Assembly: GCF_001766415.1 (NCBI RefSeq)
Contig: NZ_MKXO01000006.1
Coordinates: 79,149 to 143,148, forward strand
Length of the DNA: 64,000 nucleotides
Source of the DNA: Exiguobacterium aurantiacum
GTDB taxonomy: Bacteria > Bacillota > Bacilli > Exiguobacteriales > Exiguobacteriaceae
Reading direction: 5' to 3'
Below, piece after piece: positions 17,006-26,627 of the stretch (positions are counted from its first letter, which is position 1; each line of letters begins with the position of its first letter). Position numbers and translations under genes: made by a program. The notes under the pieces were generated by a model. That model was not told the origin of the DNA. It made no database searches and saw nothing but the letters and a program-made list of their open reading frames with translations.

Positions 17006-18880
17006 ATGAGCGTGTGGCAACAACTATACGAGACGTATAATCAACATCTTGATGAAGTAGGTAAGCCAGAAAGTCGTTGGGAAGGCAAGACGTTCACGTT
17101 ACTCCCGATTTCTCATACGACGCAAACAGCGCACATAACTGTCAACATAACGCCAAGTGGCGAATTCCACTCGGCTGAAGTGATCGAGAAGGGTAACGGA
17201 AACACATTGATTCCAAGTACCGAAGATTCATCTAGTCGAGCAGGGAGTGTCGTCGCACCGTATCCGTTACATGACAAATTGCCTTATGTGGCTGGAGACT
17301 ATGAAGCATTTGGCGGGGTGTATAAAAAAGATAATGCGCATCTGGTTTATATTGATAACTTGAAAAAATGGTCTGAATCCTCTTATGGATTTGATCGGTT
17401 GAAGAGCATCTATTCGTATTTGCAAAAGGGACGACTCATTGAAGATTTAGTGGACGAGAAGGTGCTTTTTGCAGAGACTGATGGGACGTTGAAATGGACG
17501 TGGAAAGAGAAAGAGGAGAAACCTTTGATTTACTCTGTTGTGACAGGGGGGCTTGAAGGGGCATTTATCCGTTTTCATGTCCATTCGTCTGAACAATTGA
17601 ACCAAGATCCATGGCGAGATCCTGAGTTTTACCAATCCTTTATTGATTATTATGCCGAGCAGGCAGGTGAATCCACCTTATGTTTCGTTACTGGACAACA
17701 AAAAGTTGGGTCGACGAAACACGCGAATAAGATTCGGAATGCTGGAGACAAAGCTAAACTCATTTCTGCAAATGATAGTAGCGGATTCACTTTTCGAGGT
17801 CGATTCGATAAATCTTCTGAAGCTGCCTCGATTAGTTACGAGGTATCACAAAAAGCGCATAACGCTTTGAAATGGCTCATTCAAAGACAAGGAAGAATGA
17901 TTGATCAACGTGTCTTTCTGGTTTGGGGGAGTCAAGCGACCGAGATGCCAAGTGCAGTTGATTCGACTTTCTCACTTGCTGCATTGTTTGACGATGTGGA
18001 GGAGAAAGAAGTATTCGATACGAACCAGGGCGGTGCACGAGCATTTTCTGACGCACTAATCGGTTATAAAAGAAAGTTACCTCGACAAACCGTGAATATT
18101 TTAATACTAGATGCGGCAACGACAGGTCGTTTGGCGATCCTTTATTACCGTTCATTTGACCAAGAGCACTACTTTAGTCGACTTGAAGCATGGCATACGG
18201 AACATCCATGGGAGTACACCTACTTTGATAGCGAGAAGAAACGACGAGTATTCATTGGTGCACCTGCTTTGAACGATATTGCAACAATGGCCTATGGACC
18301 GCGTGCTAATGAAAAATTAATCAAAGCAACTGTCGAGCGGTTGATTCCTTGTGTGGTAGATGGACGTGGCGTACCGGACGATATTCGACGTAGTTTGACT
18401 CAGCGAGCATCGAATCCGATTGGTATGGAAAACTGGGAATGGGAGAAAACGCTACAAATTGCCTGCGGGATGATTAACAAGAAAGAAGGGATGAACATGG
18501 CATTAAATCAAGACATGACAGATCGAGATTATTTGTTTGGACGGCTATTGGCACTTGCTGATTATTTGGAACGTCGGGCGCTAGGGAATGAAAAACGTGC
18601 CACAAATGCAATCCGTTATATGAATGCATTTTCTCAAAATCCGGCTCGGACGTGGATGACGATTCAAAGTGCACTTCAGCCGTATCAGGCTAAGCTCGGA
18701 ACAAAATTAACGTACATCAATCGTTTAATTGACGAGGTTGGGGCACAAATCGATCCGAGTGATTTTACGAATAAGCCGTTATCAGGTAAATACTTATTAG
18801 GTTTCTACAGTCAGCGACATGACTTGTATCAGAAGCGTGAAGAAACGCAAACATCCAAAGAGGAGAGTGTTGAAGCATGA
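17006..18880 (+). CDS. cas8c: Cas8c (Csd1), large Cascade subunit
   Basis: 624 residues, in the normal range for Csd1. N-terminal segment WQQLYETYNQHLDEVGKPE and ISHTTQTAHITVNITPSGEF, followed by VVAPYPLHDKLPYVAGDY, are family features. The C-terminus includes DYLFGRLLALADYLERRAL. Cas8c recognises the PAM and opens target DNA. In many type I-C loci an internal start yields a small Cas11c subunit from this gene; an internal candidate is ATG 18487 (MNKKEGMNMALNQ region) but I cannot prove it. It overlaps cas7c by 4 bases. Confidence 0.96.
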   Translation: MSVWQQLYETYNQHLDEVGKPESRWEGKTFTLLPISHTTQTAHITVNITPSGEFHSAEVIEKGNGNTLIPSTEDSSSRAGSVVAPYPLHDKLPYVAGDYEAFGGVYKKDNAHLVYIDNLKKWSESSYGFDRLKSIYSYLQKGRLIEDLVDEKVLFAETDGTLKWTWKEKEEKPLIYSVVTGGLEGAFIRFHVHSSEQLNQDPWRDPEFYQSFIDYYAEQAGESTLCFVTGQQKVGSTKHANKIRNAGDKAKLISANDSSGFTFRGRFDKSSEAASISYEVSQKAHNALKWLIQRQGRMIDQRVFLVWGSQATEMPSAVDSTFSLAALFDDVEEKEVFDTNQGGARAFSDALIGYKRKLPRQTVNILILDAATTGRLAILYYRSFDQEHYFSRLEAWHTEHPWEYTYFDSEKKRRVFIGAPALNDIATMAYGPRANEKLIKATVERLIPCVVDGRGVPDDIRRSLTQRASNPIGMENWEWEKTLQIACGMINKKEGMNMALNQDMTDRDYLFGRLLALADYLERRALGNEKRATNAIRYMNAFSQNPARTWMTIQSALQPYQAKLGTKLTYINRLIDEVGAQIDPSDFTNKPLSGKYLLGFYSQRHDLYQKREETQTSKEESVEA

Positions 18881-19731
18881 ACGTACTAGACCACAAAATC
18901 GATTTTACTGTTGTGTTATCTGTTTCGAAAGCGAATCCGAACGGAGACCCACTCAATGGAAATCGTCCACGTCAAAATTATGATGGCTACGGCGAGATTT
19001 CAGATGTTGCCATCAAACGTAAAATTCGAAACCGTCTACAGGATATGGGAGAGACAATTTTTGTACAATCGAATGACCGTCGTTCGGATAGTTACGAGAG
19101 TCTACGCGATCGCGCAGAAGGAAATGAAGAGCTGAAGAAATTGATGAAAGGAAAAGGGATGGGTGACCAGTTCGCTCAAGAAGCATGTGCGACTTGGATG
19201 GACGTGCGTTCATTTGGACAAGTGTTCGCATTCAAAGGTGAAAAATCTGGAGTGTCTATCGGTGTGCGAGGACCTGTCTCTATCCATACAGCAACGAGCG
19301 TTGCACCAATCGATATTACGAGTATGCAGATTACAAAAAGTGTGAACTCTGAGAGTGGAAAAGAACGTGGCTCTGACACAATGGGAATGAAACACCGCGT
19401 CGATCACGGAGTATATGTGTTGAATGGAAGCATTAATACTCAACTTGCTGAAAAGACGAATTTTACGAAAGAAGATGCAGAAAAATTAAAACAGGTTCTT
19501 GTTACACTGTTTGAAAATGATGCTTCATCCGCGCGTCCCGAAGGAAGTATGGAGGTTCATAAAGTGTATTGGTGGGAACATAGTTCGAAATTAGGACAAT
19601 ATTCATCTGCGAAAGTGCACCGTTCCATCTCGGTAAAACCGACGACAGAAGAGCCAAAAGACTTTTCGGATTATGAAATTCATGTTGCTCCACTTGATGG
19701 CTTAGAGCCTGAAGTGTTGGATGGATTATAA
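18877..19731 (+). CDS. cas7c: Cas7c (Csd2), Cascade backbone subunit
   Basis: 284 residues, standard length. It begins with HKIDFTVVLSVSKANPNGDPLNGNRPR, the hallmark of Csd2/Csh2. Further conserved parts are DVAIKRKIRNRLQD, DVRSFGQVFAF and RGPVSIHTATSVAPI. Several copies coat the crRNA spacer in the type I-C complex. It overlaps cas8c by 4 bases and cas4 by 11 bases, which indicates translational coupling. Confidence 0.97.
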   Translation: MNVLDHKIDFTVVLSVSKANPNGDPLNGNRPRQNYDGYGEISDVAIKRKIRNRLQDMGETIFVQSNDRRSDSYESLRDRAEGNEELKKLMKGKGMGDQFAQEACATWMDVRSFGQVFAFKGEKSGVSIGVRGPVSIHTATSVAPIDITSMQITKSVNSESGKERGSDTMGMKHRVDHGVYVLNGSINTQLAEKTNFTKEDAEKLKQVLVTLFENDASSARPEGSMEVHKVYWWEHSSKLGQYSSAKVHRSISVKPTTEEPKDFSDYEIHVAPLDGLEPEVLDGL

Positions 19732-20380
19732 ACAAGACGATTCCTATTTGCTGTTGTCGGGCATTCAACACTTTCAATTTTGTCCGAGGCAGTGGGCGCT
19801 CATCCACATCGAACAGCAGTGGGAAGAGAATTCTCGAACCGTTGAAGGGCAACACCTGCACAAAAAAGCGGACGATCCGTTCGCGCGTGAAAAACGGAAA
19901 GACAAACTAATTGTGCGAGGGATGGCAATTAAGTCAGAAGTGTTAAACGTTAGCGGCCAGTGTGATGTCGTTGAATTTGTCCAAGATCCAGCAGGGGTCT
20001 CTTTGTATGGAAACCCTGATACGTATCGTCCGATCCCCGTCGAGTATAAGCGTGGGAAACCGAAAGTCGGGAAAGAAGATGAGCTTCAGTTGGCTGCACA
20101 AGCCATCTGTCTGGAAGAGATGTTTTTATGTCAAATCACAGAAGGTTATCTTTACTATAACGAAACGAAGCATCGTCATCAGGTACTGCTATCGGAAAGT
20201 TTGAAACATGAAGTTAGGGAGATCGTTGAGAAAATGAACGACTACTATAGGCGGCGACATACTCCAAAAGTAAAAATGGGACCACGTTGTAAAAGTTGTT
20301 CTCTCCAAAATATCTGCTTGCCAGAATTGATGGTTCGAGAGAGTTTCAGTGAGTATATGGAGAGGAGACTTCGGGATTGA
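19721..20380 (+). CDS. cas4: Cas4 adaptation exonuclease
   Basis: 219 residues. RecB-type nuclease with an Fe-S cluster: an N-terminal Cys in FCPRQWALIHIE and three C-terminal Cys in RCKSCSLQNICLP, plus catalytic motifs GQCDVVEF and PVEYKRGKPK and the QAICLEEMF motif. Cas4 trims prespacers and fixes the PAM end during spacer acquisition. It overlaps cas7c (11 bases) and cas1 (4 bases). Confidence 0.96.
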   Translation: MDYKQDDSYLLLSGIQHFQFCPRQWALIHIEQQWEENSRTVEGQHLHKKADDPFAREKRKDKLIVRGMAIKSEVLNVSGQCDVVEFVQDPAGVSLYGNPDTYRPIPVEYKRGKPKVGKEDELQLAAQAICLEEMFLCQITEGYLYYNETKHRHQVLLSESLKHEVREIVEKMNDYYRRRHTPKVKMGPRCKSCSLQNICLPELMVRESFSEYMERRLRD

Positions 20381-21408
20381 AAAAGATGTTGAATACGCTA
20401 TTCGTGAACCAATCGGATGCATACCTTGCTCTTGATGGCGGGAATGTAGTAGTAAAGAAAGATGACGAAGTTTTAGGGCGAGTGCCTCTCCATAACCTTG
20501 AAGGAATCGTTACGTTCGGATATACCGGGGCTAGTCCTGCATTGATGGGGTATTGCGCCGAGAACGATGTGCCTCTGACATTTATGACAAAGAACGGTCG
20601 GTTTTTAGCACGTGTCATCGGAGAAAGTAAAGGTAATGTCGTATTACGCAAAACGCAGTATCGACAATCTGACTGTGAACTTCAATCGGTAAAACTCGCT
20701 CGGAATTTTATTCTCGGAAAAGTATACAATCAAAAATGGATGCTTGAACGGACGACTCGCGACTATCCGATGCGGGTTGACGTTACACGCTTCAAGGAAA
20801 CATCGCAATACTTCTCGAAAAAGCTAATAGAAATTCGTGAGTGCGGAGATCTGGAAAGATTACGAGGTCTTGAAGGGAAAGTGGCGGTTCATTATAATCA
20901 ACTTTTTGATGACATGATTCTTCAGCAGAAAGAAGAGTTCGTGTTCAAAGGACGTTCGAGAAGACCACCACTTGATCGCGTGAATGCGATGTTGTCATTC
21001 GCCTATAGCTTGTTGGCACGCGATACTGGCGCTGCACTCGAAGCAGTTGGTCTCGATGCGTACGTCGGATTTTTGCACCGGGAACGTCCAGGACGGATTT
21101 CGCTGGCTCTTGACTTGATGGAAGAGTTGAGAGGGATTTATGCGGATCGGTTCGTACTTTCACTAATAAATATGAAAGTAATTCAAGCGAAACATTTCGT
21201 TCAAAAAGAAAATGGTGCTGTACTCATGACTGAAGAAGGGCGCAAAGTCTTCCTCTCAGCATGGCAGAAGAGAAAACAGGAGATGATTCACCATCCTTAT
21301 TTAAAAGAAAAAATGATGTGGGGACTCGTACCTTACGCGCAAGCCTTACTATTGGCTAGACATTTGCGTGGAGATTTAGAGGAATATCCAACTTTCTTGT
21401 ATAAGTGA
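20377..21408 (+). CDS. cas1: Cas1 integrase
   Basis: 343 residues of the type I-C Cas1 branch. N-terminal beta domain NTLFVNQSDAYLALDGGNVVVKK. Active-site positions are a Glu in LRGLEGKVAVHYNQLF, a His in GFLHRERPGRISLALDLMEELR and the acidic residues that follow. It inserts new spacers at the leader end with Cas2. Start TTG (20377), overlapping cas4. Confidence 0.97.
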   Translation: MKKMLNTLFVNQSDAYLALDGGNVVVKKDDEVLGRVPLHNLEGIVTFGYTGASPALMGYCAENDVPLTFMTKNGRFLARVIGESKGNVVLRKTQYRQSDCELQSVKLARNFILGKVYNQKWMLERTTRDYPMRVDVTRFKETSQYFSKKLIEIRECGDLERLRGLEGKVAVHYNQLFDDMILQQKEEFVFKGRSRRPPLDRVNAMLSFAYSLLARDTGAALEAVGLDAYVGFLHRERPGRISLALDLMEELRGIYADRFVLSLINMKVIQAKHFVQKENGAVLMTEEGRKVFLSAWQKRKQEMIHHPYLKEKMMWGLVPYAQALLLARHLRGDLEEYPTFLYK

Positions 21409-21411
21409 GGG

Positions 21412-21708
21412 ATGCATGTGCTCGTTTTAGTGACATATGATGTGAATACTATCTCACCCGGAGGCACGAAACGGCTTAGACAAGTAGCAAAAGTTTGTCA
21501 GCAGTACGGTCAGCGAGTTCAGAATAGTGTGTTTGAATGTATCGTTGATCAGACAGAATTTACGACCTTGAAATTGCGGTTACAAGAGATTGTAGACGTA
21601 GACCGTGACAGTCTTCGTTTTTATAGACTTGGGAACCAACATGCATCTAAAGTAGAGCATTATGGAGTGAAAGAATCTTTAGATTTGGAAGGCCCTCTCA
21701 TTTTTTAA
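21412..21708 (+). CDS. cas2: Cas2 adaptation subunit
   Basis: 98 residues. VLVLVTYDVNT with the conserved Asp, then GTKRLRQVAKVCQQYGQRVQNSVFECIVDQTEF and LRFYRLGN, match the type I-C Cas2. Start ATG is four bases after the cas1 stop. Forms the integration complex with Cas1. Last cas gene; the leader starts directly after. Confidence 0.97.
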   Translation: MHVLVLVTYDVNTISPGGTKRLRQVAKVCQQYGQRVQNSVFECIVDQTEFTTLKLRLQEIVDVDRDSLRFYRLGNQHASKVEHYGVKESLDLEGPLIF

Positions 21709-21888
21709 AGATGAAGGTGTTTTCAGTGAGTGCGAACTTGAAGTGCACATCATTTTCTAGAGAGGTTCGCACCTGGTTTTTATAAAGTTTTTGAATGAAA
21801 GATCAACGAATCTAGTCTTCGGAATACAGAAATAGGTAATATTGTTTATCACATTTATTTTAGTCGGTTTTTTTAGCTTAAATCGGCT
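21709..21888 (+). promoter_or_regulatory. CRISPR leader
   Basis: 180 bases between cas2 and the first repeat, AT-rich near the array. It contains an inverted repeat GTGCGAAC (21730-21737) / GTTCGCAC (21765-21772) around a GTGCACAT core. A similar element follows cas2 in other type I-C loci such as Bacillus halodurans (recalled, not searched). Orientation is supported by the degenerate repeats lying at the opposite end. The array promoter should lie in the AT-rich right half. Confidence 0.8.
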
Positions 21889-24800
21889 ATCGCACTCCAT
21901 GTGAGTGCGTGGATTGAAATGTCTCGATCATCAGCGACTCGTAATCGTCCACCTATCGCACTCCATGTGAGTGCGTGGATTGAAATTTCGCCCCGCGCAC
22001 CTTCATGCCGTAACTGTGCAGATCGCACTCCATGTGAGTGCGTGGATTGAAATTTCGCAATTGGAAGGATCGTCGTCCGAATAAAGTATCGCACTCCATG
22101 TGAGTGCGTGGATTGAAATATTACCGCAATATAAGTATTTATGTTTACGGTTATCGCACTCCATGTGAGTGCGTGGATTGAAATATTTCTATAACCTCCT
22201 ATAAAATTTATCATTTGTATCGCACTCCATGTGAGTGCGTGGATTGAAATAATGGTCATCGGTAGCGTGTAGTAGGAGCGGAGCATCGCACTCCATGTGA
22301 GTGCGTGGATTGAAATTTCCGCGCGCCCGTATGTTGCCACCGTGTGCCGAATCGCACTCCATGTGAGTGCGTGGATTGAAATTTGACGCACGGTGACGAG
22401 GTTTTGAAACTCGCGCATCGCACTCCATGTGAGTGCGTGGATTGAAATCTGCATCGTCGCCGTCGCATGGCTGTACACGTCATCGCACTCCATGTGAGTG
22501 CGTGGATTGAAATTTAAAGTTCATTGTCGAATCCCTCCGTATACAAATCGCACTCCATGTGAGTGCGTGGATTGAAATAAATCTGCGCTGGCAACGATAT
22601 CATTCCCTAACAATCGCACTCCATGTGAGTGCGTGGATTGAAATGGGTCAATCGTCGCTTCCGGTAGTGCCGACTTCATCGCACTCCATGTGAGTGCGTG
22701 GATTGAAATGGCTTGAATGACCACCACTTGTATGTCTCTTTAATCGCACTCCATGTGAGTGCGTGGATTGAAATTTTCGTGGTCGAATCCCGGCGACATC
22801 GTGCTCGAATCGCACTCCATGTGAGTGCGTGGATTGAAATTTGGATGTCCACTCGCCATCGCGGGTCATGATGATCGCACTCCATGTGAGTGCGTGGATT
22901 GAAATAATTTCCGGCGACCTCGGCGACGGGTTTTTGCATATCATCGCACTCCATGTGAGTGCGTGGATTGAAATAAGACGTGCAAAACGCGAACCTCGCG
23001 GGTCTTCATCGCACTCCATGTGAGTGCGTGGATTGAAATGTACTCGTCATACTGCTTCATCTGATTTCGCCTATCGCACTCCATGTGAGTGCGTGGATTG
23101 AAATAAACCCTTTATTAAAGTCGTGGATCGCTTTGCCATCGCACTCCATGTGAGTGCGTGGATTGAAATGCTTCGAAGTAAGAGTTTTCGATATTAATAT
23201 CACATCGCACTCCATGTGAGTGCGTGGATTGAAATCCTCTATCTTAAAAGGAGTGAATCATAATGGCAATCGCACTCCATGTGAGTGCGTGGATTGAAAT
23301 AGGTAACGATGGTGGCAAAGGACGCGACAGAGGTAATCGCACTCCATGTGAGTGCGTGGATTGAAATTTGCGCCGTACCTTGAATCGCGACCTGGGTCCC
23401 ACATCGCACTCCATGTGAGTGCGTGGATTGAAATGCCTTGGTTGGCAATGCTTCTCCAAAGGGGACATATCGCACTCCATGTGAGTGCGTGGATTGAAAT
23501 CCTTCCTTATATACGGGGTAAATAATCTATGTCATCGCACTCCATGTGAGTGCGTGGATTGAAATCCGTACAGGTGCTCGACCTTGTCCTCGCGTTCGAT
23601 ATCGCACTCCATGTGAGTGCGTGGATTGAAATGTTGCGAAGGTGTCCTCGATGCCCGTGAGCTCGATCGCACTCCATGTGAGTGCGTGGATTGAAATAAC
23701 GCCTGCCACGGGGTTTGTTCCTCGCCCGGTATCGCACTCCATGTGAGTGCGTGGATTGAAATGTTCGAAGAATTCCCGGTGTTCGATTTGCTTCCGATCG
23801 CACTCCATGTGAGTGCGTGGATTGAAATACCGAATCCGTTCGACAATGTATTCGGCGCCAGATCGCACTCCATGTGAGTGCGTGGATTGAAATTCCAAGG
23901 CGATAAGTGTGATAGGGAATGTGTGGGATCGCACTCCATGTGAGTGCGTGGATTGAAATAATAACCGTTCTCTGACCGATAATTTCGCCATAGTATCGCA
24001 CTCCATGTGAGTGCGTGGATTGAAATACTTCGCCTATCGTCGATAAATCATCGCACTCCATGTGAGTGCGTGGATTGAAATAGTTGAGTTTGTTCGGCGA
24101 AGTAACGGCTTTTTATCGCACTCCATGTGAGTGCGTGGATTGAAATACGACAAAGGGGAACGATTGGACGGCACACCGTTAATCGCACTCCATGTGAGTG
24201 CGTGGATTGAAATAGAAGCGAAACTCGGAACGTTGCTCGCGAACCTCATCGCACTCCATGTGAGTGCGTGGATTGAAATAAGGGACCTCAGATATTAACA
24301 TTTATGAGAAACTATCACACTCCATGTGAGTGCGTGGATTGAAATCTCCAATAGCGTCACATTCCGGGCATCTGCGAGCGATCGCACTCCATGTGAGTGC
24401 GTGGATTGAAATCCCAGATGATGTATCAGCGCGTGAAACACACCGGATCGCACTCCATGTGAGTGCGTGGATTGAAATGCAGTACATTACGTTTGACAAC
24501 TTTGCACACGAATCGCACTCCATGTGAGTGCGTGGATTGAAATAAGCTAATGAAAGCTGAATGTGAGGAGCAAGGCATTATCGCACTCCATGTGAGTGCG
24601 TGGATTGAAATTTCGTAACCTGTGGTGAAATGACGAATCACTTTATATCGCACTCCATGTGAGTGCGTGGATTGAAATCACGCAAGGTTGAACGCACCGC
24701 CCACCTCGTCGTATCGCACTCCATGTGAGTGCGTGGATTGAAATTGTTGCCGGGCGGGTCAAGGTCACTTCGCGCAAATCGCACTCCATGTGAGTGCGTG

Positions 24801-24941
24801 GATTGAAATCGCTATGTCTATAAGGCACGTCCTGATTCCGAGATCGCACTCTACGTGAGTGCGTGGATTGAAATACATCGACCCGTTTCACGAAGAACGC
24901 GAGGATAAGGTCGCACCTCGTGTAGGTGCGTGGATTGAAAA
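21889..24941 (+). CRISPR. Type I-C CRISPR array, 47 repeats / 46 spacers
   Basis: 32-base repeat starting ATCGCACTCCATGTGAGTGC and ending GTGGATTGAAAT. Its hairpin is CGCACTC-CATGT-GAGTGCG. I placed 47 repeat copies by hand, the first at 21889 and the last at 24910. Spacers are almost all 33-37 bases. One (24027-24049) is only 23. Repeat 38 (24314) has ATCACACTCC, repeat 46 (24843) has a changed loop, and the final repeat (24910-24941) is the most diverged but keeps the hairpin. The leader is on the cas2 side, so the newest spacers are at 21921 onward. The many minus-strand ORFs here are repeat artefacts. Confidence 0.99.
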
Positions 24942-24993
24942 GGCATAATCAGTATCATAAGCATTGACATTTCTAAGTGACTTACATCGTCTT

Positions 24994-25041
24994 TACAGGC
25001 AAATGGACGAACCTCCTCAGAGATTCGTCCATTTGCCTGTA
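24994..25041. terminator. Perfect 18-bp inverted repeat, probable terminator
   Basis: TACAGGCAAATGGACGAA (24994-25011) is repeated exactly inverted at 25024-25041 with a 12-base loop. It lies between the end of the CRISPR array and the end of the convergent MFS gene. The stem is strong, but neither side carries a clear T-run, so a double-strand barrier or terminator role is inferred. The 52 bases between the last repeat and this hairpin hold nothing recognisable. Confidence 0.6.
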
Positions 25042-25059
25042 AATTAATTTCATGTTTGT

Positions 25060-26559
25060 TTAGTTTGCGCGTTTCAATTCTTTGTTTATATCTTCTTGTT
25101 TGAAATCAAGGTTTCGAACATCAACCCGTTTCACAAAGAACGCCAAGATGAGCGCCAAAATGTTCATGACTAACGCAACATAAAACGACACTTGAATCCC
25201 TGACAGCAGCGCTTGCTGCGTCATCACACCCATTGCGCTCTCGGTCAGTGTCGACGGGTCGACGCCGGTCATAAGTGACTCGGCTTCAGTCCGCGTCACC
25301 GAGTTCATAATCGTCACCAAGACAGCCGTCCCGATCGCGCCGGATACTTGTTGAGCCGTGTTGTTGATGGCCGTACCGTGCGGGTTAAGGCTCGTCGGCA
25401 ATTGGTTGAGACCGTTTGTTAAAATAGGCATCATCACCATCGACATCCCGAACATACGAAGCGTGTACGTCGTCACGATATACGTATACGTCGAGTCGAG
25501 CTGGACGTTGGCGAGCATATACGTCGAGATCGCCGTGATCGTGAGACCGGTGATCGAGAGGAGCTTCGGCCCAAATTTATCGAACAGTTTCCCCGTGATT
25601 GGTGACATGATCCCCATGATGATGGCACCTGGCAACAGCATCAGTCCTGAGTCGAGCGGTGAGATGCCGCGGACGCTTTGGACGTAGGCTGGCGTCAAGA
25701 TCATGCCTGAGAACATGGCGACCGCGTTGACCATCGCGATGACCGACGCGAGGGCGAACATCGGATATTTATACGCCCGCAAGTCGAGGAGCGGTTTTTC
25801 CATGTTGAGCTGGCGGACGACGAACGCAATCAAAGTGACGAGGCCGACGATCATCGTCGTCAAGACGATCGGGTTGTCCCAACCGTCCGAACTGGCCGAA
25901 CTGACGCCGTATAAAATACCGCCGAAGCCGAGCGTCGATAAGACGAGCGACAAGTAGTCGAGCGATTGGTCTTTGTTTTGAACCATGACGTTCTCGGCTT
26001 TCCAAATCGCGAGTCCGAGTCCGATGATGGCGAGCGGGAGAATCATCTCAAACAAGACGCGCCAGTCGTAGTACTCGACGATATAGCCTGACAGTGTCGG
26101 GCCGATCGCCGGTGCCGTGATCATGACGAGTCCGAAGATGCCCATCGCCGTTCCGCGTTTCTCACGCGGGAAACTGACGAGCATGACGTTCATGAGCAGT
26201 GGTCCCATCGTCGAAGCCCCGACCGCTTGGATCATCCGGCCACTGAGTAACCAGCCAAACGTCGGAGAAAAGGCGGCAATCGCCGTCCCGAGGGCGAAAA
26301 TCGCCATCGAGGTGATGAAGAGCGCTCGGTTCGAAAAGCGGGTGATCAAGTAGGCCGATGCCGGGACGAGGACACCCGTCACGAGCATGAAGCCGGTCGC
26401 AAGCCATTGGACGGTCGAGTAGTCGGCGATGTCCAAATCGACCATGATCGATGGGAGCGCGACGTTAAGTAATGAGTTGTTCAAGAAGGCGATGAATGCC
26501 CCGACGAACAAGACCGCGAGCATGAGATACGGCGGTTTCTTTTGGAATTCTGGTTTCAT
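25060..26559 (-). CDS. MFS drug efflux transporter, DHA2 (EmrB/QacA-type, 14 TM)
   Basis: 499 residues with about 14 hydrophobic helices. DHA2 features: NNSLLNVALPSIMVDLDI near the start, WLATGFMLVTGVLVPASAYL, GRMIQAVGASTMGPLLMNVMLVSFPREKRGTAMGIFGLVM (motif A/C area) and APAIGPTLSGYIVEYYDWRVLF. AAAGGAG lies 8 bases before the ATG. It is divergent from a TetR regulator, which probably controls it. A 35-base segment near its 3' end (25118-25152) is 30/35 identical to the last CRISPR spacer; see findings. Confidence 0.94.
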   Translation of the reverse strand: MKPEFQKKPPYLMLAVLFVGAFIAFLNNSLLNVALPSIMVDLDIADYSTVQWLATGFMLVTGVLVPASAYLITRFSNRALFITSMAIFALGTAIAAFSPTFGWLLSGRMIQAVGASTMGPLLMNVMLVSFPREKRGTAMGIFGLVMITAPAIGPTLSGYIVEYYDWRVLFEMILPLAIIGLGLAIWKAENVMVQNKDQSLDYLSLVLSTLGFGGILYGVSSASSDGWDNPIVLTTMIVGLVTLIAFVVRQLNMEKPLLDLRAYKYPMFALASVIAMVNAVAMFSGMILTPAYVQSVRGISPLDSGLMLLPGAIIMGIMSPITGKLFDKFGPKLLSITGLTITAISTYMLANVQLDSTYTYIVTTYTLRMFGMSMVMMPILTNGLNQLPTSLNPHGTAINNTAQQVSGAIGTAVLVTIMNSVTRTEAESLMTGVDPSTLTESAMGVMTQQALLSGIQVSFYVALVMNILALILAFFVKRVDVRNLDFKQEDINKELKRAN

Positions 26560-26627
26560 CTGGACTGCTCCTTTATTTTCTAAATAGTTATATGCTAGTA
26601 AGTGTCGATGACATGATTTTATACCCG

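Noticed and set aside
21873..24891. Many overlapping minus-strand ORFs reading repeated ISIHALTWSA / FQSTHSHGVR / NFNPRTHMEC
   Set aside because: They are translations of the CRISPR repeat in different frames; period and content follow the array, and there are no ribosome binding sites.
25118..25152. Active self-targeting by the last spacer
   Set aside because: Five mismatches and CGA instead of a TTC PAM next to the chromosomal site make interference unlikely.
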